Positions 9,413 to 21,339 of a DNA stretch of 64,000 bases are shown piece after piece. Each line of letters starts with the position of its first letter. Position 1 is the stretch's first letter. The DNA comes from Eriocheir sinensis (taxonomy: Eukaryota; Arthropoda; Malacostraca; Decapoda; Varunidae): positions 10,325,583-10,389,582 of the forward strand of contig NC_066518.1 in assembly GCF_024679095.1 (NCBI RefSeq), in the 5' to 3' direction. Position numbers and translations under genes: made by a program. The notes under the pieces were generated by a model. It searched no databases, was not told the DNA's origin, and worked only from the letters and a program-made list of their open reading frames with translations.

Positions 9413-11750
9413 CTTTTTTTTTTTACAACAGAGGCAGCTCAAGGGCACAAAAAAAGAAAACAATAATAAAAAAAAAGCCCGCTATTCGCTGCTCCCAAAA
9501 AAAGATTTAAAAGAGGTGGCCGAAAGAAAGATCAATTTCGGGAGGAGAGGTGTCCTGATACCCTCCTCTTGAAAGAGTTCAAGTCGTAGGCAGGAGGAAA
9601 TACAGATGAAGGAAGATTGTTCCAGAGTTTACCAGCGTGAGGGATGAAAGAGTGAAGATGCTGGTTAACTCTTGCTTAAGGGGTTTGGACAGTGTAGGGA
9701 TGAGCATGAGTAGAAAGTCGTGTGCAGCGGGGCCGCGGGAGGGGGGGAGGCATGCAGTTAGCAAGTTCAGAAGAGCAATCATCGTGGAAATATCGATAGA
9801 AAATGGAAAGAGAGGAAACATCGCGGCGGAATTTAAGAGGTAGAAGGCTATCAGTAGGAGGAGGAGAGCTGATGAGACGAAGAGCCTTAGACTCCACTCT
9901 GTCCAGAAGAGCTGTGTGAGTGGAGCCCCCCCACACGTGAGATGCATACTCCATACGAGGGCGGACAAGGCCCCTGTATATGGATAGCAACTGCGCGGGG
10001 GAGAAGAACTGGCGGAGACGATACAGAACACACAACCTCGAGGAAGCCGATTTAGCAAGAGTGGAGATATGAAGTTTCCAGTTGAGATTTTGAGTTAAGG
10101 ATAGACCGAGGATGTTTAGTGTTGAAGAAGGTGACAGCTGAATGTTGTCGAAGAATAGGGGATAGGTGTTTGGAAGATTGTGTCGAGTTGATAGGTGGGG
10201 AAATTGAGTTTTTGAGGTATTGAAGGACACAAGGTCTCTTCTGCCCCAATCGGAAATTATAGCAAGGTCTGAGGTTAAGCGTTCTGCAGCCTCCAGTCTG
10301 GAGTCGTGTACTTCCTGTTGTGATGGTCTTCTATTGAAAGAAGTTGAATAATGCAGAGTGGAGTCGTCGGCGTATGAGTGGACAGGACAGTTTGTTATGG
10401 AAAGAAGATCATTGATGAATAACAGGAAGAGAGTGGGTGATAGGACAGAGCCCTGTGGAACGCCACTGTTGATAGGTTTAGGGGAAGAGCAGTGACCGTC
10501 TGCCACCGCAGAGATAGAACGGCCGGAAAGGAAACTGGAGATAAAGGAACAGAGAGAGGGATAGAATCCGAAAGAGGGCAGTTTAGAAAGCAAAGACTGG
10601 TGCCAGACTCTATCGAAGGCTTTCGATATGTCTAGCGCAACAGAGAAAGTTTCACCGAAATGGCTAAGAGAGGATGACCAAGAGTTAGTTAAGAGAGCAA
10701 GAAGATCGTCAGTTGAACGCCCCTTGCGGAATCCATACTGGCGATCAGATAGAAGGTTAGAAGTGGAAAGGTGCTTTTGAATCTTCCGGTTAAGGATTGA
10801 TTCAAAAGCTTTAGATAGACAAGAAAGTAAAGCTATAGAACGGTAGTTTGAAGGATTGGAACGGTCACCCTTCTTAGGCACAGGCTGTACAAAGGCATAC
10901 TTCCAGCAGGAAGGAAAGATAGATGTTGATGGGCAGAGATGAAAGAGTTTGACCAGGCAGGGTGTCAGCACAGAAGTACAGTTTTTAAGGACAATAGGAG
11001 GCACTCCATCAGGTCCATAAGCCTTCTGAGAGTTGAGGCTAGAGAGGGCATAGAAAACATCATTTGGAAGAATCTTAATAACAGGCATAAAGGAGTCAGA
11101 GGGGGGATGAGTAGGAGGAATATGCCCAGAATCGTCCAGGGTGGAGTGCTTACAGAAAGTTTGAGCGAAGAGTTCAGCCTTAGAGACAGATGAGACGGCA
11201 GTGCTGCCGTCAGGGTTAAGGAGAGGAGGGAAAGAGGAAGAAGTGAAATTGGAAGAGATATTTTTTGCTAGATGCCAGAAGTCACGGGAAGAATTAGAAG
11301 AAGCAAGGTGTTGACATTTTCTATTAATAAAATAAATTTTGGTAAGTCGGAGAATAGATTTGGCACGATTCCGGGCTGAAATGTAAAGGTCAAAGTTAGT
11401 GGGAGTTCGAAGGCTCTGGAACCTTTTGTGAGCTGCCTCTCTATCTTTAATAGCACGAGAACAAGCGTGATTAAACCAAGGCTTTTTAGCATGAGGAATA
11501 GAGAAAGTACGTTGAATGTATGCCTCCATTCCAGAGACAATCACCTCTGTGATGCGCTGAGCACACACAGAGGGGTCTCTCTCCTGGAAGCAGTAATCAT
11601 TCCACGGGAAATCGGAAAAGTACATCCTCAGGTCGTCCCACCGAGCTGAAGCAAAATGCCAGAAGCATCGCCTCTTCGGCGGGTCCAGAGAATGTATAGG
11701 AGCGATAGGACAGGAAACAGAAATAAGGTTATGATCGGAGGAGCCCATCT
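9413..11750 (-). mobile_element. 5'-truncated non-LTR retrotransposon (LINE)
   Basis: About 2.34 kb on the minus strand. The left end (element 3' end) is an A-rich tail after TGTTGTAAAAA; the right end stops at 11750 against TATC-rich sequence and an (AT)n tract. The element keeps the last part of the endonuclease domain, the whole reverse transcriptase and the C-terminal region; most of the endonuclease and any ORF1 are missing. The 3' untranslated region is about 120 bp and occurs elsewhere in the window at least six more times. The motif set suits the Jockey/CR1/L2 side of the APE-type LINEs; clade assignment needs a phylogeny. No target-site duplication could be identified with confidence. 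Confidence 0.9.
9532..11748 (-). pseudogene. LINE endonuclease (end) plus reverse transcriptase, one stop
   Basis: The open frame of 690 codons starts at the truncation point ([10 protein letters not shown], holding the Ser-Asp-His of the endonuclease C-terminal motif) and ends at a TAA at 9676-9678. Reverse transcriptase landmarks: KAYGPDGVPP near residue 242, KKGDRSNPSNYRSIALLS near 292, LDISKAFDRVWH near 372, SGVPQGSVLSP near 428, and the catalytic YADD at 459-462. Thumb-like and C-terminal conserved blocks follow (GLVRPRMEYASHVWGG near 592). After the TAA the same frame stays open for 47 codons to TGA at 9532-9534 and carries the family's usual C-terminal block, so the stop looks like a single substitution. 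The nearly intact frame suggests a fairly recent insertion. It would copy RNA into DNA during target-primed integration; this copy cannot be autonomous. Confidence 0.88.
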
Positions 11751-11754
11751 AGTT

Positions 11755-11987
<233 letters not shown>

Positions 11988-12249
11988 CGTTTAACAATGT
12001 ATCTATCTACGTGTTAATATATTTCTTCATCCACCCGTCAGCACCAGCATTGTTCGATTTATCTTCATCAATCTATCCAACCATTCCCTTCGCTGACCCT
12101 GCTCCTCACGCATAGGATCGATGGTTATCTAAGAACTAATCCATTATAGAATGTTTCTATGAACATAAATCATAACTTTTTCCCTAGTACTCTAGCGAGA
12201 CTGGTGGGGGTGGGGGTGGCCACGCTGGTAAGTCGACACTAGTTTATTT

Positions 12250-12728
12250 GCTTCATGGACCGCCAACGGCCCGCACGTCGAGGCCCGCCGTTCGGATGTA
12301 CCGCGAGCGTTGGCTGCCTGGCTGGGGAGGAAGCAACCCTCCCTGAATCGGAAGGTGTTCCAGCTATTCCAGCCAATGCTGACGAACGCTTAGTTAATAA
12401 CTCATAAGTAGTCGAGGGGAGCGAAGCCATGTAGTGGATGGGAGCTGGGACGAAGGGGGCGAATCACCTGTAGTAAGTGTGGTTAGGTTGGATTTATGCT
12501 AACTTACTACGAGGAGGGCCTTGCCACCTCCTGACTCCTCCTCCCCTACGGAAATGCTTCGCCCCCTCGGCCATCCATGAGTTACTCAGTAAGCGTGAGT
12601 CAGCAGTGGCTGGAATAGCTGGAAAGTTCAAATCCTTGGAGGGAGTGCCGGTGTACTCCCAGCCAGCCAGCTCCACTCCCGAGCCGTGAGCCTGCACGTA
12701 GTGTGCGTGCCTGCGGCGCTCCATGGAA
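12250..12728. repeat. Imperfect inverted repeat, arms ~190 bp
   Basis: The left arm (about 12250-12440) read on the minus strand and the right arm (about 12530-12728) read on the plus strand align over most of their length. Shared blocks include GCTGGAATAGCTGGAA, GAGTTA plus TAAGCG, and an outer block like GGCGGTCCATGAA versus GGCGCTCCATGGAA. I judge identity at about 75% by eye. Both arms translate to related peptides (ELLTKRSSALAGIAG and ELLSKRESAVAGIAG), which may be coincidental. Possible foldback element or inverted duplication. Confidence 0.6.
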
Positions 12729-12739
12729 CGGAGTGTCTA

Positions 12740-13540
12740 CCTCACTGGTACGGGTGCAAGGGAAAGGAAGTTCAATATTTGCATCAATGATTCACAAGCC
12801 GGAGGTGAGCGTCGATGCTCACCTGCAAAAGGCCACAGCTTCCCGGTGACCTTTGAGAGAGTAGCACAGGCAGTGTGATTGTGTCATGGGTGGGGATGGG
12901 GGTTAGGTGCAAGGGGTGGCGGTGAAGGGCAAGGGGACGTGAGAGAAGAATGCTATGCCAAGGCAAGGGAAGGGCTGCGCTATACGAGCCAGTAATGTAA
13001 ATCTGCGTGTCTCATTATCCCTCCGCTGCTGTTTCTTAATATCTCACGGATCATATTTCCTACTGTCTTGACGGTGGTCCTCGAGTTTTCTATTTTATTT
13101 CACTCTTCCAAATTCACTGACTTCACTTTAGACTGCATTCTCTGTTCCTTTCTACGTCGTGCATTATATCATGTGTCTCCTGCGGCCACACTGCTCCCCC
13201 TACGGCGCCGCCCTTCCTGACGGCCGCGGGCGAGAATAACGAGGAGCAGCGTGACATTTCGGAGCATCACCATCTCTCAAGGTTTTCCAGAAATATCAAT
13301 ACCATTTAACCGGAAGTGTGCTCGATGTTAACTGGTTGAAGCAAACGCTGACGTCATTCTTAGGTTCTGAAGGTCTAGAGCGACGAGACACAGACACACG
13401 GACACTCGGCGAGACAAATGGCAATGCTCAAAGATCGATGATCATGTGCGAGTGGAATTCTCTTAAGTCAAAATCGATAGTGATGCACCGGTAAGTAAAT
13501 AATTGTTTCTAGCGAAGAAGTCACATTATAGAAATCACTT
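12740..13540. other. Unique sequence, no firm gene
   Basis: Mixed-complexity DNA without a long frame. A strong plus-strand donor (CACCG|gtaagt) at about 13491 follows an ATG-started stretch of 18 codons after an in-frame stop, so a small first exon is possible but unsupported. Confidence 0.4.
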
Positions 13541-13585
13541 GTGTGTGTTTATATTTTTTTTTCACTGAGTTCGTTGTCGGTCATT

Positions 13586-14354
13586 TCACATCACAGCACA
13601 GGTGTGTCCACAGATACGAAGCAGCTGTTCCTTGACGGGCACCAGGTCGCAGGGGGAAGCGTGACTCACGAAATGGTGGGGCGGTGGGGAGGAGACGGTG
13701 AGGTGGGGGTAGGGTTGGGGATCTACAGGAAGGACGTGTCTGAAGGTTGGAACGACTGCAGGGGAGGAAGAGGAGTATGGGGACACATGGTGGTGATCGG
13801 AAGAGGCGGCAAAACTGGGGAAGACTGGGGATATGTCTGCGGGGTGGAGTGTAAAGGGCGGGGGCTGGGTGGAGGGATGGAAGAGACTGAAAGTGGAGGG
13901 AGGACCGAGTGAGGTGGATTGGGAGGCGGGGTAGAAGGGCGGTGGGGGGGGGTGAGACACAGGGGAGGAAGCTTGGGACCGAGTTGGCGTAGATATTTGT
14001 ATTGTCGGAGAGATAGTGAGGCCTATGGAGTAGGCGGAGTGAATGGACGGGGAGGAGAGGGTCGCGTGGAGGCGTCGGCTTGGGGTGGTGCCGGGGGGAA
14101 TGGGCGGGGGTGTTTGGGTATGACTGTGACTTGGAGGTGACAGACTGTGGGGGCTTGTCACCAATAGCTGGGGAGATTGGGTCGTCGTGGGAGGTTTGAA
14201 GGAGTGTGAGTGGGGGTGGGGGTGGAGGGGATGGGGCAAGAGAGTGTGCGAGGCTCTTCGGGACTGAGACATGGGTGAGGGCGAAGGCTGAGGAGGTCGG
14301 GGAGGATAAGGAAGAGGAAGCGGCGTGAGGAGGCGAGTGGTCAACGAAAGGCAT
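13586..14354 (-). CDS. Pro/Ser/Thr-rich open segment, possible exon
   Basis: Two minus-strand frames are open for about 250 codons each over a C-rich stretch. Frame one begins MTTRLLTPLPLPYPPRPPQP and ends near VPVKEQLLRICGHTC; the other begins MPFVDHSPPHAASSSLSSP. Both give Pro/Ser/Thr-rich, disordered-type sequence without recognisable domains. Parts look coding-like, but the long openness in two frames can follow from the scarcity of T-A-rich codons on this strand. A weak acceptor-like tgttag lies at the upstream end and no convincing donor downstream. A low-complexity exon of a regulatory protein is one reading; non-coding C-rich DNA is the other. Confidence 0.25.
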
Positions 14355-14431
14355 CGGCTAACACTGCCGCTGACGCCGCCGCCTTACCTCACCTCGTCAA
14401 TGACATTTTACCTGGAATTCGGGAGTGAGCG

Positions 14432-14432
14432 A

Positions 14433-14506
<74 letters not shown>

Positions 14507-14516
14507 ACACACACAC
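14432..14516. repeat. (AC)n microsatellite
   Basis: About 42 AC units with one AT interruption close to the right end, directly after the Pro/Ser-rich open segment. Confidence 0.97.
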
Positions 14517-14519
14517 GCG

Positions 14520-15330
14520 AGCTAATATATATAAAGAAGAAAAGAAGTGCACAGAATTAATGAAAAGCAAACTCACACGCATAAGAACACAGTATTCTTG
14601 ATTCTAACATTGCTCAGCCGTGCAAAATAAAAGTATGTGGGTGCTAAAGATAAGTCAAAATGCTTGATGTCTGTATTTCCTTCCAATTTGTGGAGCTGCG
14701 CCACTATGGTGTGTGTATTACGACGAGTCTTGTAGGACGCATGAGGCACAAACCCCAATGTTACGTCACCCGTGGAGGAAAGGGCACACCAGCCTCCCTC
14801 CTTCCACTCTCTCTCCCCTTCAGCTCCTCCATCTACGAAAGAATGACACGCCCTGTTTTCATTTTTCTCATTCTCCCCTTCTCATTTTTAGGAAAAAATC
14901 GTATGTCTCTCTGCTTGCATTCTCTCTCTCTCTCTCCTATGGTCTGAACGTCTATGTAAATCTATGTAAATGTTTCTTCCTGCTTCTCTTTGCCTCATCC
15001 AGGAAATGATAAAGGCTTTTCTTCTCCCATCCTCCTCACCAAACACGGCGCAAGTTTATGAAATTTAGATGCAGATTTCTTTTTCATCTTCCCTGCTTCA
15101 TTCTGAGGGAAAGACAAAAGGGCTCACGCAGACAGAGGAAAGAGTATTTTCCCTTTTAACTTCACCCACCAAAGAAATTAAAAGTTCATGTTGTATAAAT
15201 GATTATTCCTTTTTTCTCCTGCTTTCTGGATGTCTCAGTGGGGATAACAAGGGTCAAGCTTGTTCCTTTAATTATTCTTAACAGGGGAAGAGGAGAATAC
15301 TTTGTTCCTTATTTTATGTCTCTCCCACCA
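14520..15330. other. Unique sequence, no gene seen
   Basis: AT-rich then pyrimidine-rich DNA with only short open frames. A 12-bp run of CT occurs near 14922. Confidence 0.5.
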
Positions 15331-15331
15331 A

Positions 15332-15459
15332 GCACATTATAAGGTTGATTAGGTATGCAGGCCTCTCCTTTTCTTCCAAGCATCCCCAACGTCTCGCACA
15401 TTATAAGGTTGATTAGGTATGCAGGCCTCTCCTTTTCTTCCAAGCATCCCCAACGTCTC
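15332..15459. repeat. Exact 64-bp tandem duplication
   Basis: Two adjacent copies (15332-15395 and 15396-15459) each begin GCACATTATAAGGTTGATTA and end CATCCCCAACGTCTC. They appear identical, so the duplication is recent or an assembly echo. Confidence 0.95.
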
Positions 15460-15727
15460 CTGATCGATACATTCCTCTCCCTGCAGTCTTATCGGAGGAG
15501 AGCGAAGTAAGTCTTATTCCTTCCTTCCCATCATTCCAGATAAACGTTCGTGAGACACAAACTTCCTCCTCTTCTTCTTTGCTTTCTTTATGTCTCAGAG
15601 GGGAATGTAGGGGGTAAGCTCATTCTCCCCGCAGCTCAAGGTGTGGGTAGCGAGAGAGAGGACAAGCTCTTCATCAGCTGATCAATGGCATGGGAGACAC
15701 ACTGACTATCCCTGTCCGTGATGCCTG

Positions 15728-15964
15728 GCCCGGACTGATATAGTATGGCTTGAAGCGGTTTAATACGACCCTGGGGGAGTTAATATAGCCCGGACGGAGT
15801 TAAAATGGCCCGAGCGAAGTTAATATGGCCCGGACAGAGTTAATATGGCCCGGACAGAGTTAATATGCCCCGGACGGAGTTAGTATGGGCCAGGTGGAGT
15901 TAATATGGCCTCGATGGAGTTAATATGGCCCGGACGGAGTTAATATGGCCCGGACGGAGTTAAT
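15728..15964. repeat. 20-bp minisatellite, about 12 units
   Basis: The consensus GGCCCGGACGGAGTTAATAT repeats with scattered substitutions. Early units (from about 15728) are the most diverged and the last two are identical, suggesting growth at the right end. No reading frame of interest. Confidence 0.93.
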
Positions 15965-15969
15965 CGACC

Positions 15970-17180
15970 GCCCTCTGTCATGATTCCCGTCAAGCGCATT
16001 CCGTCATTCAGCAGTGGCAATTAAAGGCAACCACCGAGGCAGGAATGTCTATGTAGGTAAACCCGTTTGTATTAGTTACTCCTGCCACAGAAAACGAGTG
16101 ACAATATTGGCCCGAAGAAAATGGTTACGAGACGGGTCAACTATACTATTTTTTGAGTTGTTGCGTATACAAGATTTAAAGGGATGGACCAACTATTTTA
16201 GTTTGCTGGGATGGCTATACAATGATATATGTAGATCTGTGGTAGTAATACACCCGGTTCTATTCAATAAGCAGCCTTAGCAGTGGTAGGATATTTTATA
16301 TTCGAAAATGTTTCATCCACTCAATTGAAAGCAATACCATCTCGCTTCCGCGGATGGTAGGTAGGTCAGCAGTATCTCCTTGCAACTGTTCTTGAGTGTT
16401 TGCTAAGAGAGGAACGGGACTGATGTGGGAGGAATAATATGCTATTGCAAACATTCACGCCGCCATAAAAGGAATGCAAGATATGGGTGATACCAAAAAT
16501 ATCAATGACTAACCAAAATGGATTACTATTGGTGAGAGGAGGGCATGTAGGGAGAGCTAAAGGGCGTTGCTGAGCAACCTCTACGGGCGAGGCCTTCCGC
16601 GCTGATCCATAGGTCTGGTTCAGGTCTGAGCACCGGCCTCAGGAATTCAAGCGGCCTGAGCTACTTTCAATTTTCGAGCATCCGGCCTTTCAGGACAGGC
16701 GCTGGGTAGTATCGACTGATAAAAAAAATCAATAATATTAAATAAAAACTGCTGAATAGGTAAATCATTCTTTGCTTCATTAGGCATGACTGATGAAGCA
16801 CAGGATCCATGAACATGTCACAGAGGAAAGGACAGGTCTGTGGCATGAGCAACACGTGATATTGGTCTCGAAAAAAATGGAGTAAAAGACACACAGACAC
16901 GCACGGCGAAAGTGTACAAATGATGGCAAAAACATGAGACAAATCTCTGCTGAATCAGAAAAGATCCTAACAATTTTACCCTGAAAATCGAAAACTATGA
17001 CATTCTGAATCACTTATAGCTACACCGCACTCACAAAACAATCCCCGCACACCTGTCTTATCGATTCACCTTTCGTCAGTATACATTAATGATTCATCTG
17101 CTTGCCACGGCCTTCGTTACACAGCCCGGGGATAATAGCTTTTTCTTCTCCTTCATTCTTTTTTATGTACTTGGGATATG
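15970..17180. other. Unique sequence, no gene seen
   Basis: Complex DNA with open frames under 95 codons on both strands, none with splice signals or recognisable protein features. Confidence 0.5.
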
Positions 17181-17329
17181 CTAAATTATGCACGCACCAG
17201 CCACGAATATACCTGACCTAGTGCCGATGAGGGAATGCTACACCTGGAAGAACACCTGGAGATACACCTGAATAGTGGGAGGGCGTAGTAAAGAGATGAG
17301 AGAGAAGGTGTAAGGAGACGAGGTGAGTC

Positions 17330-17770
17330 ATGAGTGTCGAGGAATGAGACGAAAGAAGGAAGAAAAGAAAAAACAAAAAAAAGAGGAAGGAAGAAAGATA
17401 GACAGAGTGAATGAAAAAAAAGGAAAAGAGAAAAAAGAAAAGGATAGGGAAAAGAGGGAAGGGGTGTAACAGTGAAGGAAGGAAAAGGATAAGAAATAAA
17501 AGGATAAAAAGAAAGAAGGATATTTAAAAGAGGGAAGAGATGTAAGAGTGAAGGAAATAAAATAAAACGAATACAGAAAGAAAAGAAGGAAGGGAAGGAA
17601 AAATAAAAGGAAAGATAAAGGAAGAAAACAGTAAAAATCGAAGGAATAAGATTAAAACAGATGAATGGAGGTAATGAGAGAAAGAAGATATGAAGGAATG
17701 AAAGAATAAAGGATCGAGTAGAGGTATGAGTGGAATGGAATGTGGAGTGAAAGTGAGAGTGAAGTGGAAG
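17330..17770. other. A/G-rich low-complexity domain
   Basis: GAAGGAAAGAAAA-type purine text. The Phe/Ser-rich minus-strand frames crossing it are compositional. Confidence 0.6.
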
Positions 17771-17849
17771 GAAAAGTAAGAACACTGCAGAGCGTGTCTG
17801 GTTTCTACCTGTTCGATGCTTCGTAAAACGCCAAATTTATGATCGAACC

Positions 17850-18197
<348 letters not shown>

Positions 18198-18239
18198 CAG
18201 GCAAACAGATTAACCAAATGAGACGGGCAGATTTAGCGA

Positions 18240-18300
18240 ATGACACACAGAGATAGACAGATACAGATAGATACAGACAGACAGATAGACGGACGGAAAG
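18240..18300. repeat. GATA/CAGA-type degenerate tetranucleotide stretch
   Basis: ACAGATAGATACAGACAGACAGATAGACGG-like text; the same motif mix appears at 28.1-29.5 kb. Confidence 0.7.
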
Positions 18301-18419
18301 ATAAACAGCTGAGCAAACAAAACATTATTCTCGAAAAGTCTGCCACGAAGTCAGTTCTGGGAAATTCTATAAAAGTTAAATGAAGCTCGTAATTATTTTC
18401 CATGAAGCGGAAACTACGT

Positions 18420-20190
18420 CCATGTTTTTTTTTTCTTTTCGTTCCCCTTTTTCCTTCTTTTGCACCATCTCTTCCAATGTGCTGGGAATGCCACTCTTCC
18501 TCCTTTTTCATCTCCCTTTCTTTTTTTTATGTCTCTTTTTTTCCTTATTCTTTCAACTTTATCTTTTATTCCTTATTGTCTTCCATTCCTCAAATTTACC
18601 CTCCATCATCCATTTCTTACCTTCCTTGTATCCTCCTATTTCTACCTGCCTTTCCCTCCCATAAAATCGCTTGTTTAGTCTTATTTAGTCCCCCTTACCT
18701 TCCTTCTCACTCCCTTTTATTGCCACCCTCTCCCTTCCTCCCTCTCTACTCATTAATTCCCTCATTCAGTTCCTCGTTCATCCACTCACATTCTGGCACT
18801 CTCTCGCTCCCACTTCCTCATTGACGCGGCTCAGTGTGGCTTTGGGTGTGGCGGAAGGCCGTGTGTGGAGTCATGTGGACGTGACGAGGCGGCCAAACAC
18901 CTGAGAGGATCCAGGCAAACAGAAAGAGCCGAAGTTGGGAATACCTCCGCGGTTTTGAGCTTTTCCCTTCGCGTCGTAAATGAAATAAGGAATAATACTG
19001 GACAGCTTTGCAACAGGGAGCGGCAGTGTTTGGAAATGTTTACCTTGTCAGCGAGGTAACAAGAACGTAACTATTCATAGATAAAGCATTTAGTATCATT
19101 ACCACTGAAATCACAACAACAAAATGAATATTAAACTTCCTGTCACATGTTTCAGGTGATAAATATTTGTTGGGATTATGAATCAGCCAGGACAAAGAAA
19201 CGTCACTGGCGGAGGCAAAAAATGATGAGTGACAGTAAATGATGGAGATATGAATTCCCTGTCATGTATTATCACGGTTTCCTAAGTGACTGACACACAT
19301 TCTGCACCTGTGTTGCAATAGTGCTTAACAGATTTACGATTTCCAACATTATAAGTGGATCAAATCAGCTCGGCCGTGCAGACCGATACTCACTATCACT
19401 TCAATATCTGGCTGCCGACAATAAACCACTTCTAACAGCGCCCGAAGAGACATGTAAATAAACGCATCATATAATTTGAAAGTACACACAATAAAGTAGT
19501 ACATCTTAGTGATCTTAACAAGGCAGCACGACGCTCTTAACTTGTAATGATTTTTCTTTTTCAAATTCAAAGTTGCATCTCTGTCCCGACCACCACAACG
19601 GATTCGTAGCCATTCATGATGCACGCGTTGTCTGACTCATTAACTACGTGCTGCGAAAGTCACGACAATAAAATAAAAAAATAAAAAAAACAGCTCGTCC
19701 CCTTGTTTGTTGAAGGGACGCCTCGATGAAAAAAATAAAGTTAGGAAAGAATCTCGATGAAACTTTGTAGATTACAATTCCTCGGGCCAGGGAACAATCT
19801 ATTTGTCTGATCAATGAATGTTTTACTGTAATGAGAAGTGAGCGAGTTAAAAATCTGTGTTGAAAAGATGAGAGCAAATGAGCAAATAGGATGAATGTCA
19901 AGTACCCAAACGTTATGTACTTTTCCCATCTCCTTCAGGGGCCCAGCACACTCGGAACCCACTCCATACTTAATTCATCAACAGTCCTATCCACTTTCAT
20001 TATTTTCCTTACTCGACTTCTCTTCACAAATTTGTTTAATATTTCGCGGAGTTTTATCGATCGCCACCATGTCTCCCTTCCCACAACAATACTCAGGAGA
20101 TCCCGTGCGGCGTATTTCGTCCTCGGCAGCGTATTTCTAAAGTGTATATGCGTGACTGGCACCCTCCGGAGCCGCTGAGCGCGCACTGAA
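18420..20190. other. Pyrimidine-rich then mixed sequence, no firm gene
   Basis: 18420-18830 is C/T-rich. 18830-20190 is complex DNA with short frames on both strands. A donor-like site (AGCGAG|gtaaca) ends a 64-codon plus frame near 19055 and a minus frame of 83 codons lies at 19935-20186; neither has enough support to call. Confidence 0.45.
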
Positions 20191-20194
20191 GTAG

Positions 20195-20300
20195 CTCACA
20201 AACTAACCACGTAAGTATCTTCTAATTATTTTTAGTGTATTTCCCGGCAAAATGTGTCTCCAACTATCATACTTTATCTTATCCAAACCTAACCTAACTT
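20195..20300. repeat. Dispersed repeat, copy 1 (pair with 23.38 kb)
   Basis: Contains TCTAATTATTTTTAGTGTAT followed by TTCC and AAAATGT, then ATCCAAACCTAACC. The same text in the same orientation recurs at about 23380-23465. Both copies lead into CCTAA-rich sequence. Confidence 0.75.
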
Positions 20301-20520
20301 ATCCTGACCCAGTCAAACCTTACCCAACCAAACCTAACCTAACCTAACTCGACCCAACCTAACCTAAAGTAACCTGACTCAACCTAACCTGACCTAACTT
20401 AACCTGACCCAACCTAACCTAACCTAGCTCGACCCAACCTAATCTAATGTAACCTGACCCAATTTAACCTGAATCAACCTAACCTGACCCAACCTAACCT
20501 AACCTAAACTAATCTAACCA
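20281..20520. repeat. Degenerate CCTAA (TTAGG-type) array
   Basis: About 240 bp made mainly of AACCT/CCTAA pentamers with variants such as CCTGA, CCCAA and CTCGA. The arthropod telomere unit is TTAGG, whose complement is CCTAA, so this is an interstitial telomere-like array or an AACCT-type intron repeat. Divergence between pentamers indicates age. Confidence 0.8.
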
Positions 20521-20768
20521 AAATCAGGCCGGACGCTGGATATTGCTACAGTTCAGAAATATTACGACCCGACCAAGGGGAAGCGTCACTAGGGTGCTGT
20601 TGCTTCGGTGTGGAGGTCCGAGATACTACTATAGACTTCCTTGGTTTCTTGGTAATGACTGCTGCTGGTGTGCGTTGGGGCCCTGACGTCTGTGCTGGGC
20701 TTATTGTTGAAGTGAGTGATTGCATGAATGAATAAATGAATGGGTAAAGGGGTGCTTGCCTGATTTAA

Positions 20769-20934
<166 letters not shown>

Positions 20935-21181
20935 TCAGGGATGGTCAGAAATGTAAAAATATCCATCCATGTTGAGTAATAAAAAAAAGATATGTGCCTG
21001 TATATATTTTCCCGATCGAAGAAATAAGTTGAAGAATATAAACATTGTCTATCATGCTTCTTGGTCACGTGTTCTGATTCTGCTAAATGTGAATAATAAA
21101 ACCGGGTCATTCACGAATTTATAGCTCCCAAAGTTTTCAATTACATATAGAGACGATGAATAATAGATAGACGATAAAAAA

Positions 21182-21337
21182 GTTTTTTTTTTTTTTACAG
21201 CAGAGGAGACAGTGCAAGGGCGTAAAAAAAAGAAAACAATAATGAAAAAAAAAAGCCTGCTACTTACTGGTCCTAAACAGAGTAAAGAGGAGTGGCCAAA
21301 AAGAGAAATCAATTTTGGGAGGAGAGGCGTCCTGATA
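21182..21337 (-). mobile_element. Truncated LINE 3'-tail copy
   Basis: On the minus strand it runs from TATCAGGACGCCTCTCCTCC through AAATTGA (the family's stop codon) and the 3' untranslated region to CTGTAAAAAA. It matches the LINE at 9.4-9.6 kb over about 155 bp with scattered changes. Its upstream edge falls at TATCAGG, as in two other copies. Confidence 0.85.
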
Positions 21338-21339
21338 TG

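Noticed and set aside
9637..11649. Short plus-strand frames opposite the LINE (68, 84 and 73 codons)
   Set aside because: They are shadows of the reverse transcriptase frame on the other strand.
19741..20186. Minus frames of 73 and 83 codons with protein-like composition
   Set aside because: They are in different frames, separated by a stop, with no splice sites or family resemblance; equally long frames occur on the plus strand.
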